From: JABWBD01 sp040768665
Lineage (GTDB): Bacteria; Planctomycetota; Planctomycetia; Pirellulales; Thermoguttaceae
Assembly: GCA_040768665.1 (NCBI GenBank)
Contig: JAXGMN010000020.1
Span: 175,013-239,012, forward strand
Length of the DNA stretch: 64,000 bases
Direction of reading: 5' to 3'
Shown here: positions 10,999 through 20,397 of the stretch, one piece after another
Layout: every line of letters begins with the position of its first letter
Numbering within the stretch: position 1 is the stretch's first letter
Position numbers and translations under genes: made by a program
The notes under the pieces: generated by a model
Database searches by the model: none
What the model was told of the DNA's origin: nothing
What the model saw: only the letters and a program-made list of their open reading frames with translations

Positions 10999-11023
10999 TA
11001 CGGCATGCGGGGACTCTGATTGC

Positions 11024-11779
11024 CTATGCGGTCAGCCCCCCATCGACGGTCAGCACATGGCCCGTGATAAAGGCTGCCGCATCGCTGGCCAGGAACAACA
11101 CCGCGTCGGCCACATCCTGCGGGTCGCCCAGACGACCCAGCGGAATGCGAGCCTTGACCTGCTCCAAGATCTCCTCCCCCAGTGCCGCAGTCATTTCCGT
11201 GGCGATGAAACCCGGGGCGACCGCATTGACCGTGATATTCCGGCCGGCCAGCTCCTTGGCCACCGTTCGGGTGAGACCGATTACCCCCGACTTGGATGCC
11301 GAATAGTTGGCCTGTCCCGGGTTGCCGGTCAACCCGGAAACGCTCGCCATGTTGATGATTCGTCCTCGCTGGCCCTTCATCATGGGCCGGGCGGCAGCCC
11401 GCGTGAAGAGGAACGTGCCGCGAAGGTTGATGCCGATCACTGCGTCCCACTGATCGTCTTTCATCCGCATGATCAGGGTATCGCGGGTAATGCCCGCATT
11501 ATTGACGAGAATGTCGAGCCGTTTCCACTTGGCAACCACTTCCTCGACAACCTGGTTGACTCGTTGGCTGTCGGTGACGTCGCAGGAAAATGCGTGGGCT
11601 TCGCCGCCGACCGCACGGACCTTTTCCTCGGCCTCCTTGAGCAGGTCGGCATTGACGTCGACCAGTGCCACCTTGGCGCCGGCTTCGGCGAGAGATCGTG
11701 CAACGGAGAGGCCCAAGCCCCTGGCCGCACCGGTCACAATCGCCACTTGCCCATTCAAATCGGTCGAAATACGGCTCAT
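11024..11779 (-). CDS. fabG: 3-oxoacyl-ACP reductase
   Basis: 251 aa short-chain dehydrogenase that reduces 3-oxoacyl-ACP with NADPH. TGAARGLG (from residue 16) is the cofactor loop; NNAG, the catalytic Ser in NMASVSG, and YSASK supply the rest of the active site. The end DAAAFITGHVLTVDGG is typical FabG. I chose the ATG at 11779 (MSRISTDLNGQVAIVTG), with GAGGTGA upstream; the frame extends 15 codons further, overlapping fabD, without matching residues. It starts 16 bp after fabD stops, as in a single operon. Confidence 0.95.
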   Translation of the reverse strand: MSRISTDLNGQVAIVTGAARGLGLSVARSLAEAGAKVALVDVNADLLKEAEEKVRAVGGEAHAFSCDVTDSQRVNQVVEEVVAKWKRLDILVNNAGITRDTLIMRMKDDQWDAVIGINLRGTFLFTRAAARPMMKGQRGRIINMASVSGLTGNPGQANYSASKSGVIGLTRTVAKELAGRNITVNAVAPGFIATEMTAALGEEILEQVKARIPLGRLGDPQDVADAVLFLASDAAAFITGHVLTVDGGLTA

Positions 11780-11795
11780 GCTGCTCTGCTCACCT

Positions 11796-12704
11796 CTAGA
11801 CTTCCACCGTTTGGCAGGAAACACTCCGATCGATCCGCCGCAAGAGCCCGCGAAGAACGCGCCCCGGCCCGACTTCGTAAAACTGTCCGAACCCCTGCTG
11901 CACTAAATAACGGATCGAGTCCTCCCACCGGACCGGCTCCAGAACCTGCTTGATCAGGAGTTGGCGAATTTCTTCAGGTTCATCGTGCGGCCGCGCGTCG
12001 ACATTGGAAACGACAGGTATCCGCGGCTTCTGCATCGGGACGTTGGCTAGGGCGTCAGCGAGCCGCTGGTCGGCCGGGTGCATGATCCGTGTGTGGAATG
12101 CTCCAGCCACCGCGAGCGGCACCGCTTTCATCGCACCCATTTTCGTCGCCAGATCCGCGGCGCGCTCGCACGCGGCAATCGTGCCGGAAATCACGATGTT
12201 GCCCGGGCAAAGAAGATTGGATACCTGCAGGATCTCGCCGCCGCGTGCTTGTTCGCAGAGCGACTCGACCTCGACCCGTTCTAGCCCGAGAATGCTGACC
12301 ATTCCTCCGGGAGTGGCGTCCGAGGCCTCCTGCATCGCGGCCCCCCGCTGCTGGACGAGCATCAATCCGTCCTCGAACCGCATTACGCCGGCGAACACCA
12401 TGGCGGTGTATTCGCCGAGACTGAGGCCCGCCGCGCCCTCGCAGGAAAGGATCACGTCGGGCGATTCGCTTCGCAGCGATTCCAGAGCCGCCAGGCTCGT
12501 GACAAACAGCGCCGGCTGACTGCAGACCGTCGAGTCGAGTTCCTCGGCAGGCCCTTCGAAGCACAGTTTAGCCAGGTCGTAGCCAAGAACGTCCGCCGCG
12601 CGATCATACAGGCTTTGGGCCGCAGGGATCGACTCGGCAAGACGTCTGCCCATGCCGACGGACTGCGCACCTTGGCCGGGAAATAGAAACGCTATCCTGC
12701 TCAA
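11796..12704 (-). CDS. fabD: Malonyl-CoA:ACP transacylase
   Basis: 302 aa. It transfers malonyl from CoA to ACP, supplying FabF. FLFPGQGAQ opens the protein; the nucleophile Ser95 is in GLSLGEY; the partner histidine is in AGAFHTRIM near residue 203; QPALF is also typical. It sits between rpmF (18 bp upstream) and fabG (16 bp downstream). The expected neighbours plsX and fabH, common between rpmF and fabD in other bacteria, are absent here. Confidence 0.95.
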   Translation of the reverse strand: MSRIAFLFPGQGAQSVGMGRRLAESIPAAQSLYDRAADVLGYDLAKLCFEGPAEELDSTVCSQPALFVTSLAALESLRSESPDVILSCEGAAGLSLGEYTAMVFAGVMRFEDGLMLVQQRGAAMQEASDATPGGMVSILGLERVEVESLCEQARGGEILQVSNLLCPGNIVISGTIAACERAADLATKMGAMKAVPLAVAGAFHTRIMHPADQRLADALANVPMQKPRIPVVSNVDARPHDEPEEIRQLLIKQVLEPVRWEDSIRYLVQQGFGQFYEVGPGRVLRGLLRRIDRSVSCQTVEV

Positions 12705-12722
12705 GGCCGGTGCCCTTTACCA

Positions 12723-12902
12723 TCACGTTTCAGTCTCGACAACCTTACGACCCATGTAGTGGCCGCAATTCGGACAGACCACATGGGTGGGCACCGCCGT
12801 GCTGCATTGCTGGCAGAAGTACAACTGCCGGGGCGTCTTGTGATCATGCGCCCTTCGTGAGCCGCTACGGGCATTACTATGTTTTCTCTTGGGAACGGCC
12901 AT
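12723..12902 (-). CDS. rpmF: 50S ribosomal protein L32
   Basis: 59 aa. It begins MAVPKRKHSNARSGSRRAHD, the invariant L32 N-terminus, and carries two zinc-binding pairs, CQQC and CPNC, followed by GHYMGRKVVETET. It belongs to the large ribosomal subunit. Its place directly before fabD matches the rpmF-fab gene order seen in many bacteria. The 145 bp between alaS and rpmF hold no gene. Confidence 0.96.
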   Translation of the reverse strand: MAVPKRKHSNARSGSRRAHDHKTPRQLYFCQQCSTAVPTHVVCPNCGHYMGRKVVETET

Positions 12903-13047
12903 GGAATTCCTCTCGATCCGTTGAGCAGACGCACCGCTCGGCTACTGCCCCGCAGTGGCAAACCACACATGGTAGATGCCCGCATCGGCTCTGTCAACCG
13001 CCGTAGACGAACCGCCTGAACGGGGGAGCATGGGACACGTACCTCCT

Positions 13048-15669
13048 TCACTGTCCGGCGAGCATTTGTTCGACGTTTGTACGCGCGACCTTCAGGGCTT
13101 CGGGAAGCTTTTCGGCATCCTTGCCTCCCGCCTGTGCCATGTCGGGCCGTCCGCCACCACCCCCTTGAACCAGCTTTGCTGTAGCACGGACCCACTTCAC
13201 GGCGTCTAACCCCTTCTGTGTCAGGTCGCGGCTGAGCCCGGCGATCAGGAGCACCTTGCCCTCATCCTGCCGACTCGCCAACATTGCCGCCACCGGCGCT
13301 GCCTTGCGGCGAAGCTGGTCAATCAACTCGCGAAGACTGTCGGGATCGCCGCCAGGCACTTCATGGATGACGACTCGTGTTCCGCCCACGTCAACCGCAC
13401 TGGCGAGGAGGTTCTCCACGGAAATACCCTTCGCACGAGGAGCGGACCCCGCCTGCTTCTTTAGCTGGCGCACCTCTCTTGCCAGCAATTCGACCCGGTC
13501 TGGAACCTCCGTCGGAGGCACACGCAGAATCGCGGCGGCCCTCGCAAGCGATTCCTCCTGCCGCCGAACATGCTGTAGCGCCGCACAGCCGGTTAAGGCT
13601 GTAATTCGGCGAATGCCCGCCGAGACGCTCTCCTCACCGACGATCTTAAACAATCCAATTTGTCCGGTGTTTCCGAGGTGAGTGCCGCCGCAAAGCTCCT
13701 TGCTGAAATCGCCAACAGATACGACGCGGACGACGTCGGGATATTTTTCGCCAAAGAGCATCATCGCGCCGGTCGAGCGGGCTTCGGCCAGCGGCATGTT
13801 CACCCAACCGATCGGTCGGCCTTCAAGGATTCGGCGGTTGACTTCCGATTCGATTGCCGCGAGTTTGTCTGTTCCGATGGCGCCGGGATTCGAGAAATCG
13901 AAACGGAGCAGGTCATTGTCGACCTTCGAGCCCTGCTGCTGTGCGTGCTGTCCGAGATGTTTCTGCAGGGCATAGTGCAGCAGGTGCGTGGCCGAGTGAG
14001 CCCTGCGAATTCCTTGCCGGCGATCCGCGTCTACCTTGGCCGTGACGAGGTTGCCAAGCGAGATTTCTCCCTCGCGAAGGTGGCCACGATGAAGGACGAA
14101 ATTGCCGTCGGCTTGGGTATCAATGACTTCGAACCGAAACGCGTCGCCGACAAGTTCGCCGATATCGCCGATCTGGCCGCCTTTCTCGCCGTAGAAAGGT
14201 GTTTTCTCCAAGATAACGTCGACAGGGTGCTCATGATCGACTTCATCCACCTTGTCGCAAGGTTGCCCTGCCGCAACGATCCAGACGACCTTTGCCCGCT
14301 CGACTTCGCACGCGTCGTACCCGAGAAACTCGGTTCCGTGCGATACCTTCTTGAGGCCCTCGAGCGGATCCCGCTTGAAAAGCTCAACCCTGCGTCCGCC
14401 ACCCGAGTCAATGCCGTGTTGTTCCATGGCGCGGGCGTAACCCTGCCAGTCAAAAGCAAGATTGTGCTCGGCAGCCATGGTCTCAAACAATTCGGGGGGG
14501 AATCCGTAAGTCTGGTACATTTCCGCCGCCTCGTCGCCCGAAACCATGCCACGGCCCTGCGACTTCATTTGGCCAAACAGCCGCTGGATGCGGTCCAATC
14601 CGGCATCGATCGTCGAAAGAAAGCTGCTTTCTTCGGCCTGGATCACGCCCGCCACCCGCTCAACCGTCTCGCTCAGTTCTGGGTAGGGCGTCTTCATCAT
14701 TTCCGCGACTTTGCCGACAAGCCTATGCAGGAACGGGTCGCGCAGCCCAATTTGATGCCCGTCCAGCACGGCACGGCGAAGCAGTCGCTTGACTACGTAA
14801 CCCTGTTTCTTCGGTCCCGGATGGACGTTCTCGTGAATGGCGAAGGTACAGGTGCGCACATGGTCTGTGATCCGGCGGAGACGACGGCCACTGTCGGTCT
14901 CGGGGTGGTAGCGGATACCGCAGACTTCCGCAGCCGCCTCGACGATGGGCAACAGAGTGTCGATGTGGAAATTCGACTCGACGCCCTGAAGCGAGGCGGC
15001 GGTTCGTTCCAAGCCCATACCGGTGTCGATGTTCTTGCTGGGCAGCGGTCGGAGGTTGTTCGGTGGATCGCCGACGCGGTTGAACTGGGTGAAGACCAAA
15101 TTCCAGATCTCGACCGCTCCGAACCGGCTGTGATAGTAGATCTCGCTGCAAGGGCCGCAGACCCCATCGGGCCCCTGGCTGGGAGCGTTGGCCGGCCAGA
15201 AGTTTTCGTCCTCGCCCAACCGCTGGAGCCGTTCGGGCGGAAGCTTGATCTCGTTAAGCCATACGGTGGCCGCCTCGTCATCGTCAAGATAAACCGTGGC
15301 GGAAAGCTGGGCAGGATCCAGGTCGAGCCACTTCTTATCCGTCAGGAATTCCCACGCCCAGTGAATCGCTTCGCGCTTGAAATAGTCGCCGAAGCTGAAA
15401 TTGCCGAGCATCTCAAAGAACGTATGGTGGTAGGCCGTTCGCCCCACGTTGTCGATGTCGCCGGTCCGCAGGCACTTCTGACATGTTGTCGCCCGCGTAA
15501 ACTCAAGTTTGCAGCGACCGAGAAAGTGGTCCTTGAACTGGTTCATCCCTGCCGGTGTGAAGAGGACCGAAGGATCCCACCGGGGGACGAGAACGTCACT
15601 TGGACGCCGCACGCACCCTTTCGTTTCGAAGAAACTCAGGTACTTCTCGCGCAACTCGTCAGATTTCAT
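13048..15669 (-). CDS. alaS: Alanyl-tRNA synthetase
   Basis: 873 aa, full length. N-terminal class II catalytic core: FFETKGC, LFTPAGMNQFKDHFLG, TCQKCLRTGDIDNVGRT and FEMLGNFSFGDYFK. The editing domain has the metal-binding HSATH and CGGTH motifs that remove mischarged Ser/Gly. The C-terminal dimerisation domain includes GGGGGRPDMAQAGG. The 2-kb open frame on the opposite strand is a shadow of GC-rich codon bias. It lies 145 bp upstream of rpmF and may start the same transcript. Confidence 0.97.
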   Translation of the reverse strand: MKSDELREKYLSFFETKGCVRRPSDVLVPRWDPSVLFTPAGMNQFKDHFLGRCKLEFTRATTCQKCLRTGDIDNVGRTAYHHTFFEMLGNFSFGDYFKREAIHWAWEFLTDKKWLDLDPAQLSATVYLDDDEAATVWLNEIKLPPERLQRLGEDENFWPANAPSQGPDGVCGPCSEIYYHSRFGAVEIWNLVFTQFNRVGDPPNNLRPLPSKNIDTGMGLERTAASLQGVESNFHIDTLLPIVEAAAEVCGIRYHPETDSGRRLRRITDHVRTCTFAIHENVHPGPKKQGYVVKRLLRRAVLDGHQIGLRDPFLHRLVGKVAEMMKTPYPELSETVERVAGVIQAEESSFLSTIDAGLDRIQRLFGQMKSQGRGMVSGDEAAEMYQTYGFPPELFETMAAEHNLAFDWQGYARAMEQHGIDSGGGRRVELFKRDPLEGLKKVSHGTEFLGYDACEVERAKVVWIVAAGQPCDKVDEVDHEHPVDVILEKTPFYGEKGGQIGDIGELVGDAFRFEVIDTQADGNFVLHRGHLREGEISLGNLVTAKVDADRRQGIRRAHSATHLLHYALQKHLGQHAQQQGSKVDNDLLRFDFSNPGAIGTDKLAAIESEVNRRILEGRPIGWVNMPLAEARSTGAMMLFGEKYPDVVRVVSVGDFSKELCGGTHLGNTGQIGLFKIVGEESVSAGIRRITALTGCAALQHVRRQEESLARAAAILRVPPTEVPDRVELLAREVRQLKKQAGSAPRAKGISVENLLASAVDVGGTRVVIHEVPGGDPDSLRELIDQLRRKAAPVAAMLASRQDEGKVLLIAGLSRDLTQKGLDAVKWVRATAKLVQGGGGGRPDMAQAGGKDAEKLPEALKVARTNVEQMLAGQ

Positions 15670-15792
15670 GGCGTGTGCCGTCTATGGCCAAAGAAGAAGC
15701 AATAGGTCAGAATCCCACATGATAGCGGTTCGCTGGGGGAGTGAAAAGTCGCGAGTCGCGTGGTCCGACAGCGGTGAAGCCCCGGGGGCGAT

Positions 15793-15818
15793 GCCTGTCC
15801 CCTTTTTCAGCAGTCTCT
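15793..15818 (-). repeat. Half copy of the type C palindromic element
   Basis: On the minus strand the sequence GAGACTGCTGAAAAAGGGG and ACAGGC matches one arm of the element at 7352-7451. No partner arm is found in the remaining ~90 bp before alaS. The htrA stop codon (15817-15819) lies at the very edge of this arm. Confidence 0.7.
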
Positions 15819-17304
15819 ATGAGCCGGGAGCAACCGCGACCGGGGAACGCTGCGAGCCGTCGCCAGCCAGGAAAACCTGCACAATGCCCTGCTTGCCGGC
15901 GACTGCCGAGTGGAAGTGTTTCGGACTGCGGATCGTCGCCTGATCGACCTGATTGACGAGCATTCCGGGACGAAGGCCCGCCTGCCAGGCGGGCGTATCT
16001 TCCTCGACTTCGGTAACCAGTACCCCTGCGTCGAACGCGGGTGAGGCAGTTGGCGAGGGAAACTCGGACTCAAGGCCAGCGGAGGCGTAGTCGATCCGCA
16101 TGCCGCGCCAGGAGGGCGCTGCTGCAGTGACCACCTTTCGTCCTCCAACGGGATACTTCGTCAGCGTAACATCCAGGTCGAGCCGCCGGCCGTCGCGGAC
16201 AACATCCAAGCGAACGACGGACTCGACGGGCAAACGCCCGACTTCGAGCACCAGGCTATCGGCATCGTGGACTGCGTTGCCGTTGACTCGCGTGACCAGA
16301 TCACCGGCCCTGAGGCCATAGCGGTCGGCCGGCGTTCCCGGAACAACCCGCTCCACCCTCACGCCGCGAAGCCCGCGGAGAATCTCTTCCGCCAAGAGGC
16401 TGTTTGGCTGAACGCCCAAATAGCCATACTCCACCTCGCGGCCCTGACTGAGTTGCTCGACGACGCGGCGAAACGTGTCATCGACAGGATAAGCATAGCC
16501 GGCTGCCTGCTCGTATCCGGCAGTGGCGGCCAGTGCGGTGGTCAGGCCGACCATTTGGCCGTCAAGGGTCAACAAGGGACCACCGCTGGTACCCCAATTG
16601 AGCCTGGCATCGGTCTGGATGAGGGTGCCGAAATGGTGGAGTGTCGTCTTCCCGGACAGTTCCGCATCGCCGGGCGAAAGCGGAGCTTTCCTCGCAAGGT
16701 TGGACACAATCCCCCAGCTTGCGCTCGGCTGGCCATCGCGGGCAATGCCGTACGGATTACCCAGTGCAACCACGAATCGGCCCTTTCTGAGTTCCGTCGC
16801 GTTGCCAAACTCAATCGGCACGAGGTCGACCGCATCGGTCGCCAGCACTGCGAGGTCGCTCCGCGGGTCTGCACCCTTGATCGAGGCACGATAGACCTTC
16901 CGGTCGTGCGTAGTGACGAAGTATTCGCTCTGCTCACCCAACACATGGTACGCCGTGAGAATCAATCCGCGGCGGTGAATCACAACACCGGTGCCGAACT
17001 CATTCGGAATGAAGTCGGGATCGGTTGGGGCGGGGCCTGGTACGGGAAGCGTCCGCCGACCAAATGCATCGGGGCGAAGTTCGAACTCAAAGCTCTCGCC
17101 GGGCTGGTTTTTCCGTACCCTCGCGATTGCGACCACCGATGCCTCCGCCTTGGCGATAGCAGCGGTCAAGGCCCGCTCGACCGCCAGCGCCCGTTCCAAC
17201 GGCGGGGGATTTTGCGGCGGACTCTGCGCACCGACCGAGTCAGCAAACAGCCCGACCACGGCTGTCCAGATCAGCAGGTATCGGCCGCAGCGTAGCACTC
17301 GCAA
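15817..17304 (-). CDS. HtrA/DegP-type secreted serine protease with two PDZ domains
   Basis: 495 aa. A signal peptide (LLIWTAVVGLFADSVGAQ) sends it out of the cytoplasm. The trypsin-fold catalytic triad is His120 (LTAYHVLG), Asp150 (DPRSDLAV) and Ser240 (NWGTSGGPL). PDZ1 starts near residue 300 (YGYLGVQPN ... GLRAGDLVTRVNG); PDZ2 lies near 430-480 (GVLVTEVEEDTPAWQAGLRPG). The family degrades or chaperones misfolded envelope proteins. The stop codon falls at the boundary of a repeat arm, so the tail GDGSQRSPVAVAPGS may be altered relative to relatives. The gene sits between recA and alaS with no evident operon link. Confidence 0.9.
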   Translation of the reverse strand: MRVLRCGRYLLIWTAVVGLFADSVGAQSPPQNPPPLERALAVERALTAAIAKAEASVVAIARVRKNQPGESFEFELRPDAFGRRTLPVPGPAPTDPDFIPNEFGTGVVIHRRGLILTAYHVLGEQSEYFVTTHDRKVYRASIKGADPRSDLAVLATDAVDLVPIEFGNATELRKGRFVVALGNPYGIARDGQPSASWGIVSNLARKAPLSPGDAELSGKTTLHHFGTLIQTDARLNWGTSGGPLLTLDGQMVGLTTALAATAGYEQAAGYAYPVDDTFRRVVEQLSQGREVEYGYLGVQPNSLLAEEILRGLRGVRVERVVPGTPADRYGLRAGDLVTRVNGNAVHDADSLVLEVGRLPVESVVRLDVVRDGRRLDLDVTLTKYPVGGRKVVTAAAPSWRGMRIDYASAGLESEFPSPTASPAFDAGVLVTEVEEDTPAWQAGLRPGMLVNQVDQATIRSPKHFHSAVAGKQGIVQVFLAGDGSQRSPVAVAPGS

Positions 17305-17494
17305 AACCCCGGAACCTCGAATAGTCCTTCGCGGGTATCCCCTCTAGACCAACCCATTGATTATAGCGAACCTGAGGGCGGCAGCGACCGTCGGTCGCCG
17401 AGCCCGACTTGCCGACCTCAGACAATCGCCGTTGCCGCCGCCTTCAGCAACCTGACCGGTAGCAGTCGCCAACGCCTTGCTTGCCGGCTCCCAA

Positions 17495-18598
17495 CTATGC
17501 CTCAACTTCGACTTCTTCGGTCTGCTCGCCGGCAGCGATGGCAATGAAGCCTCCGGCGGCAAGCACCTTTTCCTTGAGTTCTTCGGTCAACTCGGGGTTC
17601 TCCTTGAGGTACTGGCGGACTTTTTCCCGGCCTTGCCCCAATTGGACTTCCCCATAGCGGAACCAAGCCCCCACGCGAGCAACGAGTTTGTGGTTCAAGG
17701 CCAAATCGAGGACATCCCCCTCGTAGCTGATACCATGGGAATGCATCATGTCGAACTCAGCCACCCTGAATGGGGGAGCAACCTTATTCTTGACCACCTT
17801 CGCTTTGACTCGCTGCCCTACGACCTCTTCGCCCTCCTTGATTTGGCCGATGCGGCGGACGTCGATTCGGCAGGACGAGTAGAACTTCAATGCGCGTCCG
17901 CCGGGCGTCGTCTCCGGGCTGCCGAACATAACCCCGATTTTCTCGCGGATCTGGTTGATGAAAATCACGGAGGTCTTGCTCTTGGCGATCGCGCCGGTCA
18001 GCTTACGGAGCGACTGGCTCATCAATCGGGCCTGAAGACCAACATGAGAATCGCCAATCTCACCTTCCAACTCCTTCTGGGGAACCAGGGCAGCCACGGA
18101 ATCGATGACGATGACATCCACTGCGTTCGACTTGATAAGCATTTCCGAAATGTGCATTCCCTCTTCGCCGCTGGATGGCTGGCTCACCAGGAGAGTCTCC
18201 AGCTCGACGCCCAGTTTCTTCGCCCAAGTCGGGTCGAAGGCGTGTTCCGCATCGATAAAAGCCGCGATCCCCCCCTTTCGCTGCGCCTGAGCGACGACAT
18301 GCAGAGCCAAAGTGGTTTTGCCGCTCGATTCCGGCCCGAAGATCTCGATGACGCGACCTCTGGGGATTCCCTGTCCGCCCAGCGCGATATCCAGGGAAAG
18401 ACTGCCCGTCGGAATTCCTTCGATCGGCCCGCCGTGGCCGGCGCCCAGGGGCATGATTGCCCCCTCGCCGAACTGCTTCTCGATCTGAGCGACGGTGGTC
18501 TTCAGCGCGGGATGGGAATCGAGCATGGCGCTGACGCCGTCCGACTTGGCCGCGCCCTTGGCGGCCGGCTTGTCTCGTTGGGCTGCTTTCTTGGCCAT
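17495..18598 (-). CDS. recA: Recombinase RecA
   Basis: 367 aa from the ATG at 18598 (MAKKAAQRDKPAAKG), preceded by GAAGGAAAC; the frame extends upstream but the extension overlaps the promoter. Walker A is GPESSGKTT near residue 90; VIVIDSVAALVPQ is Walker B; the L2-region INQIREKIGVMFG and the ATP-binding PGGRALKF are intact. It catalyses homologous strand exchange and LexA autocleavage. A basic N-terminal extension of about 20 residues is common in this phylum. The promoter and a candidate operator are visible upstream. Confidence 0.97.
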   Translation of the reverse strand: MAKKAAQRDKPAAKGAAKSDGVSAMLDSHPALKTTVAQIEKQFGEGAIMPLGAGHGGPIEGIPTGSLSLDIALGGQGIPRGRVIEIFGPESSGKTTLALHVVAQAQRKGGIAAFIDAEHAFDPTWAKKLGVELETLLVSQPSSGEEGMHISEMLIKSNAVDVIVIDSVAALVPQKELEGEIGDSHVGLQARLMSQSLRKLTGAIAKSKTSVIFINQIREKIGVMFGSPETTPGGRALKFYSSCRIDVRRIGQIKEGEEVVGQRVKAKVVKNKVAPPFRVAEFDMMHSHGISYEGDVLDLALNHKLVARVGAWFRYGEVQLGQGREKVRQYLKENPELTEELKEKVLAAGGFIAIAAGEQTEEVEVEA

Positions 18599-18706
18599 AG
18601 TTTCCTTCGACCTCGTTTTGGAGGAACTGATCAATGGGCTTCTTCCTTGTCTTGAAGGCACCCCGCGCCAACGAGCAGCATGGATTGGCCGTCGTTGTGC
18701 GTCTGT

Positions 18707-18740
18707 GGTGAACAACCGATAAAATATACAGCCGTTCACC
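18707..18740. promoter_or_regulatory. Inverted repeat overlapping the recA -10 region (candidate operator)
   Basis: GGTGAAC (18707-18713) and GTTCACC (18734-18740) are exact complements 20 bp apart and enclose the predicted recA -10. A repressor bound here would block transcription, as expected for an SOS regulator. It does not match the Gram-positive GAAC-N4-GTTC spacing or the full E. coli CTGT-N8-ACAG box (only CTGTATAT is present), so LexA as its ligand is inference. Confidence 0.4.
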
Positions 18741-18751
18741 CTAACCTTCAA
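18723..18751 (-). promoter_or_regulatory. Predicted recA promoter
   Basis: On the minus strand TTGAAG (18746-18751), 17 bp, then TATATT (18723-18728), about 125 bp before the recA start codon. The spacing is ideal for sigma-70. It lies in the 317-bp gap between thpR and recA, which otherwise holds nothing I can name. Confidence 0.6.
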
Positions 18752-18915
18752 GGCCCTTTCCCGGTTTTTCCGGGGAGTATCCGCCAACGCGGCTGGGGTA
18801 CCTCGACTGCCGCGCGTGGATCTTATCATAGGCTTTCCCGTTTGCCGAGGGAGGGGGGGGCATGGCACGGAGCGACTTTTTCGCGACAAATCGTAAAAAG
18901 GGGCCGGGGGGCCGG

Positions 18916-19491
18916 CTATTGCTGTCTCAGTGGAGCACGGGCGAGAACATCGTAGGCGGGGCCGGAGGGGGTCAGTGTGCTAGAGAAGACGAAAACTTCG
19001 TCCACCGGAATTGCCCCCACCTCGACATCGGAGTTCTCGGCGAGAAGATCGCAGAAACTCTCCGACGGCTTGCCGCCGCGCCGGATTCGACCGATGGTGA
19101 GATGCGGCTGGAAACGCCGACCTTCCCGGGGAAAGCCCAGCTTCTGGAGTTTTTTCTCCACGATCTTCGCCAACTCGACCATCTCCCGCTCGCCTGCCGC
19201 TGCCCCCAGCCAGATCGTTCGAGGACGGCGAACCGATGGAAAAGCTCCTGCGCCGCGAAGCTCAAATCGGAAAGGCGACACATCCGCCACGGCCCGCTGG
19301 ACGGTCTCGCAAACCCGGTGGATTTCCGCCGCCTCGACATCGCCGAGGAATTTCAAAGTGATATGCAGGTTGTGGGGTTCAACCCATTTCACATCGGTCG
19401 GCACGGCCTGAAACGCTCGGATGATCTCGGCCGATCGGCCAACCGCCGCATCGATTTTCACGCCGACAAACGTGCGGAATTTTTGCGTCAT
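18916..19491 (-). CDS. thpR: RNA 2',3'-cyclic phosphodiesterase (2H family)
   Basis: 191 aa, the usual length. Two HxTx catalytic motifs are visible, HITLKFLGDV near residue 43 and HLTIGRI near residue 130, the hallmark of the 2H phosphoesterase (LigT/ThpR) family. The enzyme opens 2',3'-cyclic phosphates on RNA ends and can join 2'-5' half-tRNAs. It starts 3 bp after the PfkB kinase gene stops, so both are co-transcribed. Physiological role in this organism unknown. Confidence 0.9.
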   Translation of the reverse strand: MTQKFRTFVGVKIDAAVGRSAEIIRAFQAVPTDVKWVEPHNLHITLKFLGDVEAAEIHRVCETVQRAVADVSPFRFELRGAGAFPSVRRPRTIWLGAAAGEREMVELAKIVEKKLQKLGFPREGRRFQPHLTIGRIRRGGKPSESFCDLLAENSDVEVGAIPVDEVFVFSSTLTPSGPAYDVLARAPLRQQ

Positions 19492-19494
19492 TGA

Positions 19495-20397
19495 TCAGAA
19501 CGTCAGCATTTTTCGATATTCGTCCATGCGGAGGCTGAGGTCTTCGCGCCGAATCCTCTTGAGCCGTTCGAGGCTGAAATCCTCGACGGTGAAACTGGCC
19601 ACCAGGATTCCATACGCCATGGCCTCTTTGAGTGTTTTCGGTTCGAAGTTCCCCTGCTCAGCCAGATAGCCCATCATTCCGCCGGCAAAGGAGTCGCCCG
19701 CACCGGTCGGGTCAATTACCTCTGCCGTGGGGTACGCGGGCAACACGTAGGTCTCGTGCTGGCTGAAAAACATCGCGCCGTGTTCCCCTTTCTTGATAAC
19801 CACGAACTTGGGCCCCAATTCACGGACACGGTTGCCGGCCCGAACCAGGTTTTCGTCTTCGGTGAGCAGTTTGGCCTCGCTGTCATTCAGGACGAGTCCG
19901 TCGACTCGCTGGAGCAGCTCCATCAATTCGTCTCGCTCGGTCCGGATCCACAGGTCCATGGTATCGGCCACCGCGAGTGTTGCACCGGGACACTGGTCGA
20001 GAACCTTCCGTTGCAGCCTGGTCGATCCGTTTGCCAGGAAAAGGAAGCGACACCGCTTGAAGGCGTCGGGCAGGACGGGGTCGAACTGCTCCATCGCATT
20101 GAGTTGCACGTCGATCGTCTCGCGGTCGTTCATGTTGTCGGCATACCGTCCCCGCCAACGGAAGGTCTTCGTCCCGGGAAGGACTTGGAGCCCCGCCGTA
20201 TCGATGTTCCGCGATTGGAGCAAGGCGGTGTGCTCGGGTGGCCAGTCTTCGCCGACCACTCCCACCAGGCGGACGGGCGCAAAGTAGCTCGCGGCGTAGC
20301 CAAAGTACACAGCCGAACCGCCGAGTACATTCTCCCGAGTTTCCTGGGGGGTCTCGACGGTGTCCAGAGCAACCGATCCGGCAACCAGTAATGGCAT
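19495..20397 (-). CDS. PfkB-family sugar/nucleoside kinase
   Basis: 300 aa from the ATG at 20397 (MPLLVAGSVALDTVETP), with AAGGA upstream; an extension to 20469 has no homology. The ribokinase-family signatures are GGSAVYFGYAA (substrate lid side) and DPTGAGDSFAGG, containing the catalytic Asp near residue 240. It phosphorylates a small sugar or nucleoside with ATP; the substrate cannot be read. It is the first gene of a two-gene unit with thpR. Confidence 0.85.
   Translation of the reverse strand: MPLLVAGSVALDTVETPQETRENVLGGSAVYFGYAASYFAPVRLVGVVGEDWPPEHTALLQSRNIDTAGLQVLPGTKTFRWRGRYADNMNDRETIDVQLNAMEQFDPVLPDAFKRCRFLFLANGSTRLQRKVLDQCPGATLAVADTMDLWIRTERDELMELLQRVDGLVLNDSEAKLLTEDENLVRAGNRVRELGPKFVVIKKGEHGAMFFSQHETYVLPAYPTAEVIDPTGAGDSFAGGMMGYLAEQGNFEPKTLKEAMAYGILVASFTVEDFSLERLKRIRREDLSLRMDEYRKMLTF

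Noticed and set aside
13660..15705. 681-codon open frame on the plus strand opposite alaS
   Set aside because: Shadow of alaS: high GC in the third codon position keeps the opposite strand open. The product has no domain, and alaS is certain.
18707..18740. Canonical LexA box before recA
   Set aside because: Neither GAAC-N4-GTTC nor CTGT-N8-ACAG is complete; kept only as an unnamed inverted repeat.
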